Positions 8,461 through 17,498 of a stretch of DNA of 64,000 nt are shown here, piece by piece; within the stretch, counting starts at the first letter, position 1; every line of letters begins with the position of its first letter. The translations under genes were made by a program, and so were the position numbers. This DNA comes from CAZMGV01 sp964621525 [NCBI: uncultured bacterium] (GTDB lineage: Bacteria; JAGRBM01): contig CAZUMS010000008.1 in the NCBI GenBank assembly GCA_964621525.1, forward strand, positions 65,686 through 129,685, in the 5' to 3' direction. The notes under the pieces were generated by a model. That model did not search any database. It had not been told where the DNA came from and worked only from the letters and a program-made list of their open reading frames with translations.

Positions 8461-10503
8461 GTGATGAACGGTTCAGGCTCGTCAACTGATGCCCGCCCGG
8501 CGGTAATCTTTCTCGCCGTGGGGCGCACTGTCCCCGTCAGCAAGGCGGGCGCGCTGCTCCCCGAAGGCACGCCGAAGCTCTGGGTCGAAGACGTGGCGAG
8601 CCTTGCGGAAACGCTGAGCCACGATTTTCCCGCGACCGTCGTGATCGACGTCGATCACCTCCCGAAAGACTCAAAGAACTTATTGAAAGCGTTAGATAAG
8701 CGGACGGCGCCGCTCCGGGTCGTCGCCATTTATACGCCCGCCAAACGCGCAAAAAACCGTGCCTTTTTTACCAAGCTCAAGGTGACTGAACTGGTCCCGA
8801 AGCCCCTGGACGTGGACGCGCTTGCCCACGCCATCCGGAATTCGGTGGAACTGGTCGGCACGAGCCTCCGGCTCGCCGACATGGATAACCGGCTCACCAA
8901 GGCGGCCGACCAGATCGACAAGCTCTACCGGATCGGCACGGCGCTCTCGACCGAGCACAATCTCCAGCGGCTCCTCGACATGATCCTGTTCGAGTGCCGC
9001 CGGGCGACGAGCGCGGACGCGGGTTCCCTCTATCTCATCGAAGAGGGCGACCCCGAGGAAAACCAGAAGAACCCCGCCTGGCCTTACCGCCGGGAAAAGG
9101 AGTTCCCCAAGCAGCTCCGGTTCACCTGTTCGCAGAACGATTCCATCAGTGTGCCGTTCGTTTCGTTCGCCATGCCCGTGAGTACGGCGTCGATCTCCGG
9201 CTACGTGGCGGCCAAGGGCGAGGTGCTGAACCTCCGGGACGTCTACGAACTGCCTGAAGGGACGCCGTTCTCCTTCAATTCCGGCTTCGACAAGAAGTCC
9301 GGTTACCGCTCGGTGTCGATGCTCGTCGTCCCCATGCGGAACCATAAGGGCGACATCACCGGTGTCATCCAGCTCATTAACAAGAAAAAGAACTTCTCGA
9401 CGATTCTCGACAAGCCGGAGAACACGCCCCGGCACGTCACCGCTTTCGATGATGGCGACGCGCAACTGCTCCTCTCGCTCGCCTCGCAGGCAGCCGTATC
9501 CATCGAGAAGGTCCGCCTCATCGACGACGTGGAAAAGCTGTTCGAGGCGCTCGCCCAGTCGTTCGCGGCGACGCTCGAGTACCGGGATACCGCCACCGGC
9601 GGCCACAGCTACCGCCTTGCCCAGTATGCCCAGACCGTCGCCCGGATCATCAACGAGCAGACGACCGGGCCGTTCGCCGGCGTGAAGTTCTCCGAGGACG
9701 AGCTCCGGGAGCTCAAATACGCGAGCTACCTGCACGACGTCGGCAAGATCGCCGTCCGCGAGGCCGTACTGACCAAGGCCCACAAGCTCGCCCCCGAGCA
9801 GATGGAGGCCGTCCGTCGCCGGTTCGAAATGCTCCGTTTCAAGCGGCTCACGCAGGCCGTCGCAGACGGGGAGCTGAAGCCGGGCGAGGCACCTTCCGGC
9901 AAGGTGAAGGACGAACTCGACAGGCTCGACAAGGAAGTCCTCACGCTCATGGACGTGAACAAGCGCGGGTTCGTCTCCGACGAGGAGATCGCGCTTGTTC
10001 AGTCGCTCGCCAAACAGACGTTCCAGGACACGGACGGTTCGGTGAAGCCCCTCCTCACCGAATTCGAGGTGGATAACCTCACGATCCGCCGCGGCAATCT
10101 TACCGGCAAGGAACGCGAGATCATCGAAAGCCACATCGCCTACACCTGGGAAATCCTCCGGAAGATCCCCTGGCCGAAGATGCTCAAGAACGTGCCGCAC
10201 ATTGCGGGGTCGCACCACGAGAAGATGGACGGCACCGGTTACCCGCACGGCCTCAAGAGCGAGCAGATGCTGATCCAGGCGAAGATTCTGGGCCTCCTCG
10301 ACATCTTCGAGGCGCTGACGGCCCGCGACCGGCCCTACAAGCCGCCCATGCCCATCCCGAAGGCGCTCGAGATCATCAAGGCCGAGGTGGATGCCAACCA
10401 CCTCGACAAGGACCTGTTCGATCTGTTCGTGAACAACCGCGTCTACGAGCAGTTCAAGGGCATGAAGCCGGTCAAGCAGATCGACTGGCAGGGCAATAAC
10501 TGA
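8461..10503 (+). CDS. Receiver-like/GAF/HD-GYP domain protein (probable c-di-GMP phosphodiesterase)
   Basis: 680 residues. About 1-130 is receiver-like, about 155-350 a GAF sensor, and about 365-670 an HD-GYP hydrolase. Catalytic landmarks are YLHDVGKIAV near 424 (the HD pair) and GSHHEKMDGTGYPHG near 583-597, an intact HHExxDGxGYP motif. HD-GYP proteins hydrolyse cyclic di-GMP. A charged insertion of about 120 residues (about 440-560) separates the HD pair from the HHE motif and contains DVNKRGFVSDEE, reminiscent of an EF-hand-like loop. The start is GTG 8461 or the adjacent ATG 8464. It is divergent from the pilB-like gene; a link between c-di-GMP and pilus activity is inference. Confidence 0.9.
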   Translation: MMNGSGSSTDARPAVIFLAVGRTVPVSKAGALLPEGTPKLWVEDVASLAETLSHDFPATVVIDVDHLPKDSKNLLKALDKRTAPLRVVAIYTPAKRAKNRAFFTKLKVTELVPKPLDVDALAHAIRNSVELVGTSLRLADMDNRLTKAADQIDKLYRIGTALSTEHNLQRLLDMILFECRRATSADAGSLYLIEEGDPEENQKNPAWPYRREKEFPKQLRFTCSQNDSISVPFVSFAMPVSTASISGYVAAKGEVLNLRDVYELPEGTPFSFNSGFDKKSGYRSVSMLVVPMRNHKGDITGVIQLINKKKNFSTILDKPENTPRHVTAFDDGDAQLLLSLASQAAVSIEKVRLIDDVEKLFEALAQSFAATLEYRDTATGGHSYRLAQYAQTVARIINEQTTGPFAGVKFSEDELRELKYASYLHDVGKIAVREAVLTKAHKLAPEQMEAVRRRFEMLRFKRLTQAVADGELKPGEAPSGKVKDELDRLDKEVLTLMDVNKRGFVSDEEIALVQSLAKQTFQDTDGSVKPLLTEFEVDNLTIRRGNLTGKEREIIESHIAYTWEILRKIPWPKMLKNVPHIAGSHHEKMDGTGYPHGLKSEQMLIQAKILGLLDIFEALTARDRPYKPPMPIPKALEIIKAEVDANHLDKDLFDLFVNNRVYEQFKGMKPVKQIDWQGNN

Positions 10504-10526
10504 CTTAAGGGAAGCAGGGGCTCTGT

Positions 10527-11876
10527 TCAGGTTCCCGCGACGCTGGCCTTCGAGATCAGGAGGCTGGGGCTTCCGACGCCGTTCACGAACCGCATGTCGT
10601 TGCCGAGCGCCTCGACCCTGAGGAACAGGTCGAACAGGTTTCCCGTGATCACCATGCCATTGAAGGGACCCGCCCGGCGGCCGTTCTCGACGGCAAAACC
10701 CGAGCAGCCGAGCGAGAACTCGCCGCTGACGGGGTTCGCCGTATGGACCCCCGTGAGATCCGTGACGAAGAGGCCGCTCCGGAGCTCGCTGAGCAGGTCT
10801 TTCAGAGAGAAGCTTCCCCGGCGGATATAGCAGTTGGAAATCCCTACAGCCGGTCCTGACTGGAACCCCGCCGTGCGGGTGCAGTTGCCGGATGACTTCG
10901 TCCCGGCCTTGGCCGCCGTGTAGGTGTCGTAGAGGAAATTCTCGAGGATGCCCTCACGGACCAGCGTGGTTTTCTGGCGGGGCACGCCTTCGTCGTCGAA
11001 GGGGAACGTTCCTGTGCCCTTGGGCAGCAGGCCGTTGTCGTAGATCGTGATGAGCGGACTGAAGACCTTCTTGCCCGTCTTGTTGTCGAGCCAGGAACGT
11101 TTCTTCTGCACGGCGTCGGCGCAGAAACTGGGGCTTAAGGCCCCGAGGAGTTCGCAGGCGGCAAGGGCTTCGAGCACCACCGGTCCGGTCCGGGAGGGAA
11201 TGGGCCGCGCGCCGAGCTGTTCGACGGCATTCAGGGCCGCCTTGCGGGCGACCCGGCCGGGGTTCAGGTCTTCCAGAAAACGGCTTTCCACGAAGTCGTA
11301 ACCCATCTGGGAGTCGCCGGCCGATTCGGCCACGGCCATGACGCTGATGACGGCCTGGGTCGATTCGGCCTCGCGCCTGATGCCTTCGGAGTTCCAGATC
11401 GTCAGGGTCCGGCGGTTTTCGTGATACTGGGCGTTCCGGACCCGGGTGATTCGCCGGTCGCTCCGGCGGGTCATGGTCTCGAGCTGGATCGCGAGGTCCA
11501 GCTTGTCCTTTTCGGAGAGGCCGGCAAGTGCCGGGTCCGTCAGTTCGAGGTCGTTCGCCGGGACCGGGGTGTTCGGGGCCAGCTTGTTGAATTCGTCGGC
11601 GGACGCGATCTTGGCCGCGCTCACGGCGGTATCGACCGCCCATTTGAGGGCCGGCTTGCCGAGATCGGTCGTGTAGGCGAACCCGACAGCGCCCTTGTGC
11701 ATGGCGCGGACGCCGAGGCCCGCCGTAACGGCCTTCGAGAGCGATTCTACGGCGCCGTCCTTGGCCTCAACCTTGAGAGTCCGGGACTGGTCCAGGTAAA
11801 GGTCCCAGCCCGAGGCCTTTTTCGCCTTGAGCTGTTTCGCCAGGTCCGTGAATAGCCGCTGCGTGTTCAGTGTCAT
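10527..11876 (-). CDS. pmbA: TldD/PmbA-family metallopeptidase, PmbA-like subunit
   Basis: 449 residues. TldD/PmbA (TldE) proteins form a heterodimeric zinc protease that removes leader peptides and degrades unfolded peptides; TldD carries the metal, PmbA is the partner. The family is recognised from YLDQSRTLKVEAKDGAVES near the N-terminus, an RRITRVRNAQYHE region, and a C-terminal segment with GVHTANPVSGEFSLGCSGF. The open frame extends a further 90 codons upstream, but that part is a shadow of the acetyltransferase gene. The ATG at 11876 shares one base with the upstream stop (TGATG). No tldD partner is in the window. Confidence 0.88.
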   Translation of the reverse strand: MTLNTQRLFTDLAKQLKAKKASGWDLYLDQSRTLKVEAKDGAVESLSKAVTAGLGVRAMHKGAVGFAYTTDLGKPALKWAVDTAVSAAKIASADEFNKLAPNTPVPANDLELTDPALAGLSEKDKLDLAIQLETMTRRSDRRITRVRNAQYHENRRTLTIWNSEGIRREAESTQAVISVMAVAESAGDSQMGYDFVESRFLEDLNPGRVARKAALNAVEQLGARPIPSRTGPVVLEALAACELLGALSPSFCADAVQKKRSWLDNKTGKKVFSPLITIYDNGLLPKGTGTFPFDDEGVPRQKTTLVREGILENFLYDTYTAAKAGTKSSGNCTRTAGFQSGPAVGISNCYIRRGSFSLKDLLSELRSGLFVTDLTGVHTANPVSGEFSLGCSGFAVENGRRAGPFNGMVITGNLFDLFLRVEALGNDMRFVNGVGSPSLLISKASVAGT

Positions 11877-12367
11877 CAGAGTTCCAGTAGCACGGCGACT
11901 TCGTCGCACTCCAGTAGTTTGGGACATTTCAGGCAATCCTTCCAGACCTTGTGCGGAAGGAATGTCTTGTCCACCCGGCGGAAGCCGAACCGCTCGAACA
12001 GCTCCGGTTTCCGGGTCAGGGCGAAGACCTCGCCGATCCTGAGGAACCGGGCCTCGTCCAGCACCGATTTCAGCAGCACGCCGCCCACGCCGCAGCCGCG
12101 CCATTCCGGGGCGACGCAGTAGCTCCGGACCTCGGCGAGGTCCCACGTATAGACGTGCAGGGCGACGGTGCCGACGGGGGTGCCGTCGCTCCGGCGGGCG
12201 ACGAAGAAGTCGCGGAGCGATTCGTAGATCGCGTCCTTGTCCACGGGCAGCAGCTCGTTGTTCCGCGCCTCGGCGGAAATCATCGCGTGGATCGCGTCCA
12301 CGTCTTCCGTGGTCGGTCTTTCGACCCTCACGGCGGGGAGCGGCTTCAGCCGTTCGCCTGTTTCCAT
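11876..12367 (-). CDS. argA: Short-form N-acetylglutamate synthase-like GNAT acetyltransferase
   Basis: 163 residues. A single GNAT domain with the acetyl-CoA-binding loop WRGCGVGGVLL at about 93-103, preceded by VRSYCVAPEW. The C-terminal part has FERFGFRRVDK and a DCLKCPKLLECDE segment. The Cys-containing tail and the FFVAR/GTVALHVYTWDLAE pattern are typical of short ArgA-like proteins found outside Enterobacteria, which acetylate glutamate as the first step of arginine synthesis. Assignment is by family pattern. It overlaps recN by 22 bp upstream and pmbA by 1 bp downstream, within an apparent nadK-recN-argA-pmbA transcription unit. Confidence 0.8.
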   Translation of the reverse strand: METGERLKPLPAVRVERPTTEDVDAIHAMISAEARNNELLPVDKDAIYESLRDFFVARRSDGTPVGTVALHVYTWDLAEVRSYCVAPEWRGCGVGGVLLKSVLDEARFLRIGEVFALTRKPELFERFGFRRVDKTFLPHKVWKDCLKCPKLLECDEVAVLLEL

Positions 12368-14034
12368 AGATTCAGCATCTCTCTGGCCGTCGTCCGGGTC
12401 GCCGCCGCAGCGCTTTCTCCCCCGAGCATTCTCGCCAGCTCCTCAACCCTTTCATCATAGTCGAGCCGGTCGGCGAAAACCTCGGATCTCTGTCCCGCCA
12501 CCCGCTTTTCCACCCGGATATGGTGGGCCGCCCGGCAGGCGATCTGCGGGAGGTGGGTCACGCAGATAATCTGGACGGCCTCCGAAAGTCTACGGATCTG
12601 GTTGCCGACCTTTTCGGCCGTGACGCCCCCGATACCGGCATCGATTTCGTCCAGAACGAGCGTGGTGTTCTCGTCGGCGTCGAGGCGGCAGAGCCGCACG
12701 GCCAGCATGACCCGGGACAGCTCGCCGCCCGAGGCGACCCTGGCCAGCGGTCTTGGCGGCTCGCCCGGATTGGCGGAAAACAGGAATTCGCTCCGGTTCT
12801 TGCCCGTCGCGGACGCCTCGGCATTATCCACGGCCACTTTGAAATCGGCCTGCAGGAAATTGAGCCCCGCCAGCTCCTTGCGGATTGCGCCGGAGAGCTT
12901 TCCGGCTCCCTTGCGCCGTTTTTCATCCAGCGAGGAGCACAGTTCGTCATAGGTCCGCCGGGCGCCGGAAATGGCCCCGTCCAGCTTCGAGGAGGCCGAA
13001 TCGAAATTCGCCAGCCGGTCCCGCTCGGCGGCAAGGGCGCCGGTGCGCTCCAGGATTTCTTCCACCGTCGCCCCGTGCTTGCGGCTCAGCCGTTCGATCA
13101 GAGCGAGGCGGCTCTCGATCTCGTTCAGGCGGGCGGAAAGCTCTTCCGGCGACATCTTGAGGTGTTCCAGCCGGTCCGACAGTTCCCCGCCCAGGTCGTC
13201 CAGCTCGATCGCGGCGCTGGCGAGCCGGGCCACAAGATTTTCGAGCTTCGGATCCCCTTCGGAGAGGGGCCGCAGGCCGTCGGCGATTCGGGCCACGGCC
13301 CGTCCTGCAGGGTTTTCCCCCTCGGCAAGGAAATCGACCCCGCCCGCCAGAAGCCGGACGATTTTTTCCAGCGACAGGAGCTGCTTGCGTTCGGCCTTCA
13401 GGCGGGCATCCTCGCCCGGTTCCAGCGCGGCTTCCTCGATCTCCTTGAGGACGAAGTTGAGGTAATCGAGCCGCTCCAGCCGTCCCCTGGCGTCGGTGAG
13501 CAGCGTTTCCCGCTCGCGCTCCAGCGTCTGCCACTGGTCCCAGGCGGCGGCGACCTTCTCCAGCAGACTCTCGTTGCCGGAATAATCGTCCAGAAGTTCG
13601 AGCTGCGACTGGGCGTCCACCAGCGTCTGGTGCTCGTGCTGGGATACCACGGAGATGAGGGGCAGGGTGACGGCGGCCAGCGTCGAGACCGTCACCGACC
13701 GGTCGGCGACGAAGGCCTTCGCCCGGCCGTCGCGGCGGATCGACCGCCGAATCACGAGATCGTCGTCTTCGGACGGCAGGAGGTCCAGTTCCCGGAGCAC
13801 ACGGAAGGCGGGGCCTTTCTTCGGGCGGCGGAAAACGGCCTCGACGGTCGCTTCCTCGGCGCCGAGACGGATCAGCTCGCTGGAGGCTCTCGCGCCCCAG
13901 AGAATTTTCAGCGCTTCCACCATGAGCGATTTTCCCGCGCCGGTTTCGCCCGTCAGCACGGTGAGGCCGGGCTCCAGTTCGAGGCCCAGTTCGCTCACGA
14001 TGGCGAGATTCTTGAGGCGCAGTTCCAGCAGCAT
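12346..14034 (-). CDS. recN: DNA repair protein RecN
   Basis: 562 residues, standard length. An SMC-like ATPase for double-strand break repair. The N-terminus starts MLLELRLKNLAIVSELGLEL followed by Walker A TGETGAGKSLMVEALK. A long charged coiled-coil middle (about 160-400) follows. The C-terminal half has the ABC signature-type ASGGELSRVMLA and Walker B TTLVLDEIDAGIGG. The reading frame is open another 215 codons upstream but that stretch overlaps nadK in another frame, so the ATG at 14034 is chosen. It lies 14 bp after the nadK stop. Confidence 0.96.
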   Translation of the reverse strand: MLLELRLKNLAIVSELGLELEPGLTVLTGETGAGKSLMVEALKILWGARASSELIRLGAEEATVEAVFRRPKKGPAFRVLRELDLLPSEDDDLVIRRSIRRDGRAKAFVADRSVTVSTLAAVTLPLISVVSQHEHQTLVDAQSQLELLDDYSGNESLLEKVAAAWDQWQTLERERETLLTDARGRLERLDYLNFVLKEIEEAALEPGEDARLKAERKQLLSLEKIVRLLAGGVDFLAEGENPAGRAVARIADGLRPLSEGDPKLENLVARLASAAIELDDLGGELSDRLEHLKMSPEELSARLNEIESRLALIERLSRKHGATVEEILERTGALAAERDRLANFDSASSKLDGAISGARRTYDELCSSLDEKRRKGAGKLSGAIRKELAGLNFLQADFKVAVDNAEASATGKNRSEFLFSANPGEPPRPLARVASGGELSRVMLAVRLCRLDADENTTLVLDEIDAGIGGVTAEKVGNQIRRLSEAVQIICVTHLPQIACRAAHHIRVEKRVAGQRSEVFADRLDYDERVEELARMLGGESAAAATRTTAREMLNLWKQANG

Positions 14035-14048
14035 GAACGTGCGGTTCC

Positions 14049-14936
14049 CTAACTCGACCGCTTCTGCGTCGGCGCCCAGCCGAGCTTGCCGCGAAGCACG
14101 CTGAAGTAGTCCTCGCCCCGGTTCTTGACGAGATGAATCCGTTTGGAAGATTTCGTCACCCGCACGGAATCGCCGGCCTGGATTTCCAGGGTGGTCTGGC
14201 CGTCCACGGAGACGGCGATGTCGCCGTCGGGAGCGTTCGTCGCCTGAAGTTCGAGCACCTTCGTGTCGGGGATGATAAGCGGCCGGTTCGCCAGCATGTG
14301 CGGGCAGATCGGGACGAGTTCGATGGCCGCGATGGCCGGGTGCAGGATCGGGCCTCCGGCGGCGAGCCCGTAGGCTGTCGATCCTGTCGGAGAGGCCACG
14401 ATCACGCCGTCGCAGGCAAAGGCCGTCACCGGCCGGTTGTCGATCGAGACGTTGACATGAAGAAGCCGGGCGACCCCGCGCCGGGAGATCACGGCGTCGT
14501 TCAGCGCCAGCGAGCTGTGGACGGCCTTGCCGTCCCGGACCACTTCCACTTCGAGCAGCGACCGGGCTTCGGTCTCGTAGTCGCCTTTCAGAACCCGGGT
14601 GAGGGTTTCGACCGCCTGGTCGCGGGGGATTTCGGTCAGAAAGCCCAGGTGGCCCAGGTTGATGCCGAGGATCGGGCACCGCTCGCCGGCGACGAGTCTC
14701 GCGGCGCTGAGCAGTGTGCCGTCTCCGCCCAGGACCAGCAGGAGATCCACACTCTTCGCCAGCGTGGCATCCGAGACACCGGCTTCCTCGCCGATCAGCG
14801 GTGCGTTCTCACGGTTCACGAAAAGGCGCACACCGCGTTTCTGGAGAAACTCGCGGATATCCCGGCCAAGCGCGACGGCGCGCTGGTCCCGGGCCTTGAT
14901 CACCATGCCGATGCTGTGGATCTTTTCGCTGTTCAC
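14049..14936 (-). CDS. nadK: NAD kinase
   Basis: 295 residues from the preferred GTG start; a GTG at 14990 would add 18 residues. It phosphorylates NAD to NADP. The diagnostic motif LLLVLGGDGTLLSAARL is followed by GINLGHLGFLTEI, and the C-terminal half has DGVIVASPTGSTAYGLAAGG, all canonical. GTG 14936 is favoured because GGGGAG precedes it and the encoded VNSEKIHSIGMVIKA matches the usual NadK N-terminus. It is first in the run nadK-recN-argA-pmbA. Confidence 0.95.
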   Translation of the reverse strand: MNSEKIHSIGMVIKARDQRAVALGRDIREFLQKRGVRLFVNRENAPLIGEEAGVSDATLAKSVDLLLVLGGDGTLLSAARLVAGERCPILGINLGHLGFLTEIPRDQAVETLTRVLKGDYETEARSLLEVEVVRDGKAVHSSLALNDAVISRRGVARLLHVNVSIDNRPVTAFACDGVIVASPTGSTAYGLAAGGPILHPAIAAIELVPICPHMLANRPLIIPDTKVLELQATNAPDGDIAVSVDGQTTLEIQAGDSVRVTKSSKRIHLVKNRGEDYFSVLRGKLGWAPTQKRSS

Positions 14937-15053
14937 GGGCTCCCCGGCCCCGCCGGAACGCCCCCGTCCCGGCAGGGGGAACAGTAGCACAGCCAGCGGA
15001 GACTATAAGGGGGTCCGGTGGCAGTTGTGGATAACCTCGGTTAAGTCACTCCC

Positions 15054-16400
15054 ATGGACCTGTTCGACCGCCAGCCGAAAGCCCCCGGGAGGTCCGTCCC
15101 GGACCCCTCGGCTCCGCTGGCCGAGCGGCTTCGCCCCCGGACGTTCGAGGAACTGGTGGGGCAGGACGAGCTGTTCGGCGAAAACGGGTTCGTGAGCCGC
15201 CTGCTCCGGGCCGGGAAGCCCCCCTCGCTGATCCTCTGGGGGCCGCCGGGCTCCGGCAAGACGACCGTGGCACGGATCCTGTCGGCCCAGTACGGCCTTC
15301 CGTTCGTCCATTTCTCGGCCGTCATGGGCGGCATGAAGGAAGTCCGGGCCATCGTGGACGAGGCGGACGCCACCCGGCGGCGCACGGGAAAGCCGACGAT
15401 CCTGTTCGTGGACGAGATCCACCGGTTCAACAAGGGCCAGCAGGACGCCTTCCTTCCCCATGTGGAATCGGGCCTTATCGTGCTGATCGGCGCGACGACG
15501 GAGAACCCCTCGTTCGAGATCAATGCGGCTCTTCTCTCCAGGTGCCGGGTTCTCACCTTCCAGCCGGTCCCGCCGGAAGCCATCGAGGGCCTTCTGGTGC
15601 GGGCCCTCGAGGACTCCGAGCGGGGGCTCGGCGCGAAGCATCTGACGCTCACGGACGAGGGCCGGAAGATGATCGCGCAACTGTCGGGCGGCGACGCCCG
15701 GAACGCCCTCAACATGCTCGAAACGGTAGTGGAGACGCTGCCGGGTGGTCGCACGGAAATTGCGCCGGAGGATATCCGCTCGGCGCTCCAGCGGACGACG
15801 CTCCCGTACGACAAGGCCGGTGAAAATCACTACAACGTCATCAGCGCATTCATTAAATCCATGCGCGGCACGGACCCCGATGCGGCCATCTACTGGCTGG
15901 CCCGGATGCTGGAGAGCGGCGAAGACCCGCTGTTCATCGCCCGGCGCATGGTGATCTTCGCGTCCGAGGACGTGGGGAACGCGGACCCCGGCGCGCTCGG
16001 CGTCGCACTGAATGTTTACTCGGCCTGCGAGCGGATCGGCCTGCCCGAATGCCGGATCAACCTCGCGCAGGGGGTGACGTATCTTGCGAGCGCCCCCAAA
16101 TCGAACGCGAGCTACGTGGCGGTCGGCAAAGCTCTTTCCGAGGTAAAAAAGTCGGGGCCGCTCCAGGTGCCGCTGCACCTCAGGAACGCCCCCACCGCCC
16201 TCATGAAAGACCTCGGCTACGGCAAGGGCTACCAGTACGCCCACGAGGCCGACGACGCCCTGATCCTCCAGGACCATCTCCCCGAAGGAACCCTGGAGAA
16301 AACCTTCTACGAGCCCAGGAAGATTGGCGCCGAAAAGGAAATCGCCGAACGGCTGGAACGCATCGCCCAGTGGAAGGAAAAGAAAAGGAGAGGGGAGTAA
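15054..16400 (+). CDS. rarA: Replication-associated recombination protein A (AAA+ ATPase)
   Basis: 448 residues. A RarA/MgsA/WRNIP1 family clamp-loader-like ATPase acting at stalled forks. It has an N-terminal LAERLRPRTFEELVGQDEL, Walker A WGPPGSGKTTVARIL, Walker B TILFVDEIHRFNKGQQDAFL, sensor 1 LIGATTENPSFEIN, and the C-terminal tetramerisation region with GTDPDAAIYWLARMLESG and RRMVIFASEDVGNADP. It is divergent from nadK. A terminator hairpin overlaps its stop codon. Confidence 0.96.
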   Translation: MDLFDRQPKAPGRSVPDPSAPLAERLRPRTFEELVGQDELFGENGFVSRLLRAGKPPSLILWGPPGSGKTTVARILSAQYGLPFVHFSAVMGGMKEVRAIVDEADATRRRTGKPTILFVDEIHRFNKGQQDAFLPHVESGLIVLIGATTENPSFEINAALLSRCRVLTFQPVPPEAIEGLLVRALEDSERGLGAKHLTLTDEGRKMIAQLSGGDARNALNMLETVVETLPGGRTEIAPEDIRSALQRTTLPYDKAGENHYNVISAFIKSMRGTDPDAAIYWLARMLESGEDPLFIARRMVIFASEDVGNADPGALGVALNVYSACERIGLPECRINLAQGVTYLASAPKSNASYVAVGKALSEVKKSGPLQVPLHLRNAPTALMKDLGYGKGYQYAHEADDALILQDHLPEGTLEKTFYEPRKIGAEKEIAERLERIAQWKEKKRRGE

Positions 16401-16415
16401 ACCCGCTCTCCTTTT
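16383..16415. terminator. Bidirectional intrinsic terminator between rarA and the DHS-family gene
   Basis: The stem AAAAGGAGAG pairs with CTCTCCTTTT, extended by an inner GGG/CCC pair. The hairpin spans the rarA stop codon, has an A-tract on one side and a T-tract on the other, and sits between two convergent genes. Confidence 0.7.
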
Positions 16416-16436
16416 CTTCGCCGGTAGTGCGGCGGA

Positions 16437-17399
16437 TTACTTGTTCAGCACATAGGCGAAGATCAGCGGCGCCACGATGGTGGCGTCGGAGTTGATCTCG
16501 AACTTCGGCGTGTCGGCGCCGATCTTTTCCCAGGTGATCTTTTCGTTGCCGCCGGCGCCGGAGTAGCCGCCGTAGCTCGTGGTGGCGTCCGTGATCATGC
16601 AGAAGTAGCCCCAGAGCGGGCAGTCCTTCTCGAGATCCTGCCGGATCATCGGGACGACACAGATCGGGAAATCGCCCGAGATGCCGCCGCCGATCTGGAA
16701 GAACCCGATGGAGTGCTTCTTCGTCGTCTCCATGTACCAGTCATGGAGCATGACCATCTGCTCGGGGCCCGAGCGGATGGCGCAGGGCTTTGTGAGCCCC
16801 TCGATCAGCGAGCCCGCGAAGATGTTGGCCAGCGTCGAATCCTCCCAGCCGGGGGTGATGATCGGGAGTTTCTTCTGCCAGGCGGCATAGAGCCACGAGT
16901 TCTCGAACGGGACGTGGTTCTTGCCCTTCCACACGCCTTCCTCGAACGCCCGGTAGAAATACTGGTAGGGGAACATGCCGGTCCCCTTCTTCGAATTCTC
17001 GACCCAGTACTGCTTCATGACGCCCTCGACCTCGCGGATCACGGTCTCGGGGAACGCGCAGTCGGTGACGCGGTTATAGCCGTCTTTCAGCAGCGCCTCT
17101 TCGTCGGCGGTGGAGAGGGAGCGCCAGTTCGGGATCTCCTTGTAGTCGTTCCGCGAGGTGAGGTTGAAAATGTCCTCTTCCAGGTTCGCGCCCGTGCAGG
17201 AGATCGCGTGCACCTTGTCCTGCCGGATCATCTCGGCGAGCGAGATGCCGAGCTCGGCCGTGCTCATGGCGCCGCCGAGCGTCACCATCATCTTGCCGCC
17301 CTGTTCGAGATGCCTGATGTAGCCCTGCGCCGCACGAACGGTCTCGCCGGCGTTGTAGTGCTTGAGGTTCTGGTCGAGGAAATCGCGGATCGGTCCCAT
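16437..17399 (-). CDS. Deoxyhypusine synthase-family protein
   Basis: 320 residues. It resembles the NAD-dependent deoxyhypusine/homospermidine synthase family: VTLGGAMSTAELGISLAEMI near 38-57, SCTGANLEEDIFN near 70, GFFQIGGGISGDFPI, and TDATTSYGGYSGAGGNEKITWEKI near the C-terminus. The Lys in WEKI aligns with the catalytic Lys that forms the enzyme-imine intermediate. Bacteria have no eIF5A, so the substrate is not the eukaryotic one; homospermidine or another aminobutyl transfer is the usual proposal for bacterial members, and this is inference here. It is a single gene, convergent with rarA and separated by a terminator. Confidence 0.88.
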   Translation of the reverse strand: MGPIRDFLDQNLKHYNAGETVRAAQGYIRHLEQGGKMMVTLGGAMSTAELGISLAEMIRQDKVHAISCTGANLEEDIFNLTSRNDYKEIPNWRSLSTADEEALLKDGYNRVTDCAFPETVIREVEGVMKQYWVENSKKGTGMFPYQYFYRAFEEGVWKGKNHVPFENSWLYAAWQKKLPIITPGWEDSTLANIFAGSLIEGLTKPCAIRSGPEQMVMLHDWYMETTKKHSIGFFQIGGGISGDFPICVVPMIRQDLEKDCPLWGYFCMITDATTSYGGYSGAGGNEKITWEKIGADTPKFEINSDATIVAPLIFAYVLNK

Positions 17400-17498
17400 G
17401 AAATACTGTCCTTGCCGCGCGTCTGGAACGCACGCGCGGTTCCTCTAGCAGAGGGGGGCGCCAAAGTGAATACAAAAGCGGCCGGTTTGGCGGGACTG

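Noticed and set aside
8692-10401. 569-codon minus-strand open frame opposite the HD-GYP gene
   Set aside because: Shadow of the HD-GYP gene; Asp/Val/Leu/Arg/His-rich with no recognisable fold.
11877-12146. 90-codon N-terminal extension of pmbA
   Set aside because: This extension is Arg/Pro-rich and lies antisense-frame to the acetyltransferase gene; the ATG at 11876 coupled to the upstream stop is better.
12520-14052. 510-codon plus-strand frame opposite recN
   Set aside because: Low-complexity shadow; recN has complete canonical motifs on the minus strand.
14035-14679. N-terminal extension of recN
   Set aside because: Overlaps nadK completely and has no similarity to RecN; start at 14034 gives the standard N-terminus.
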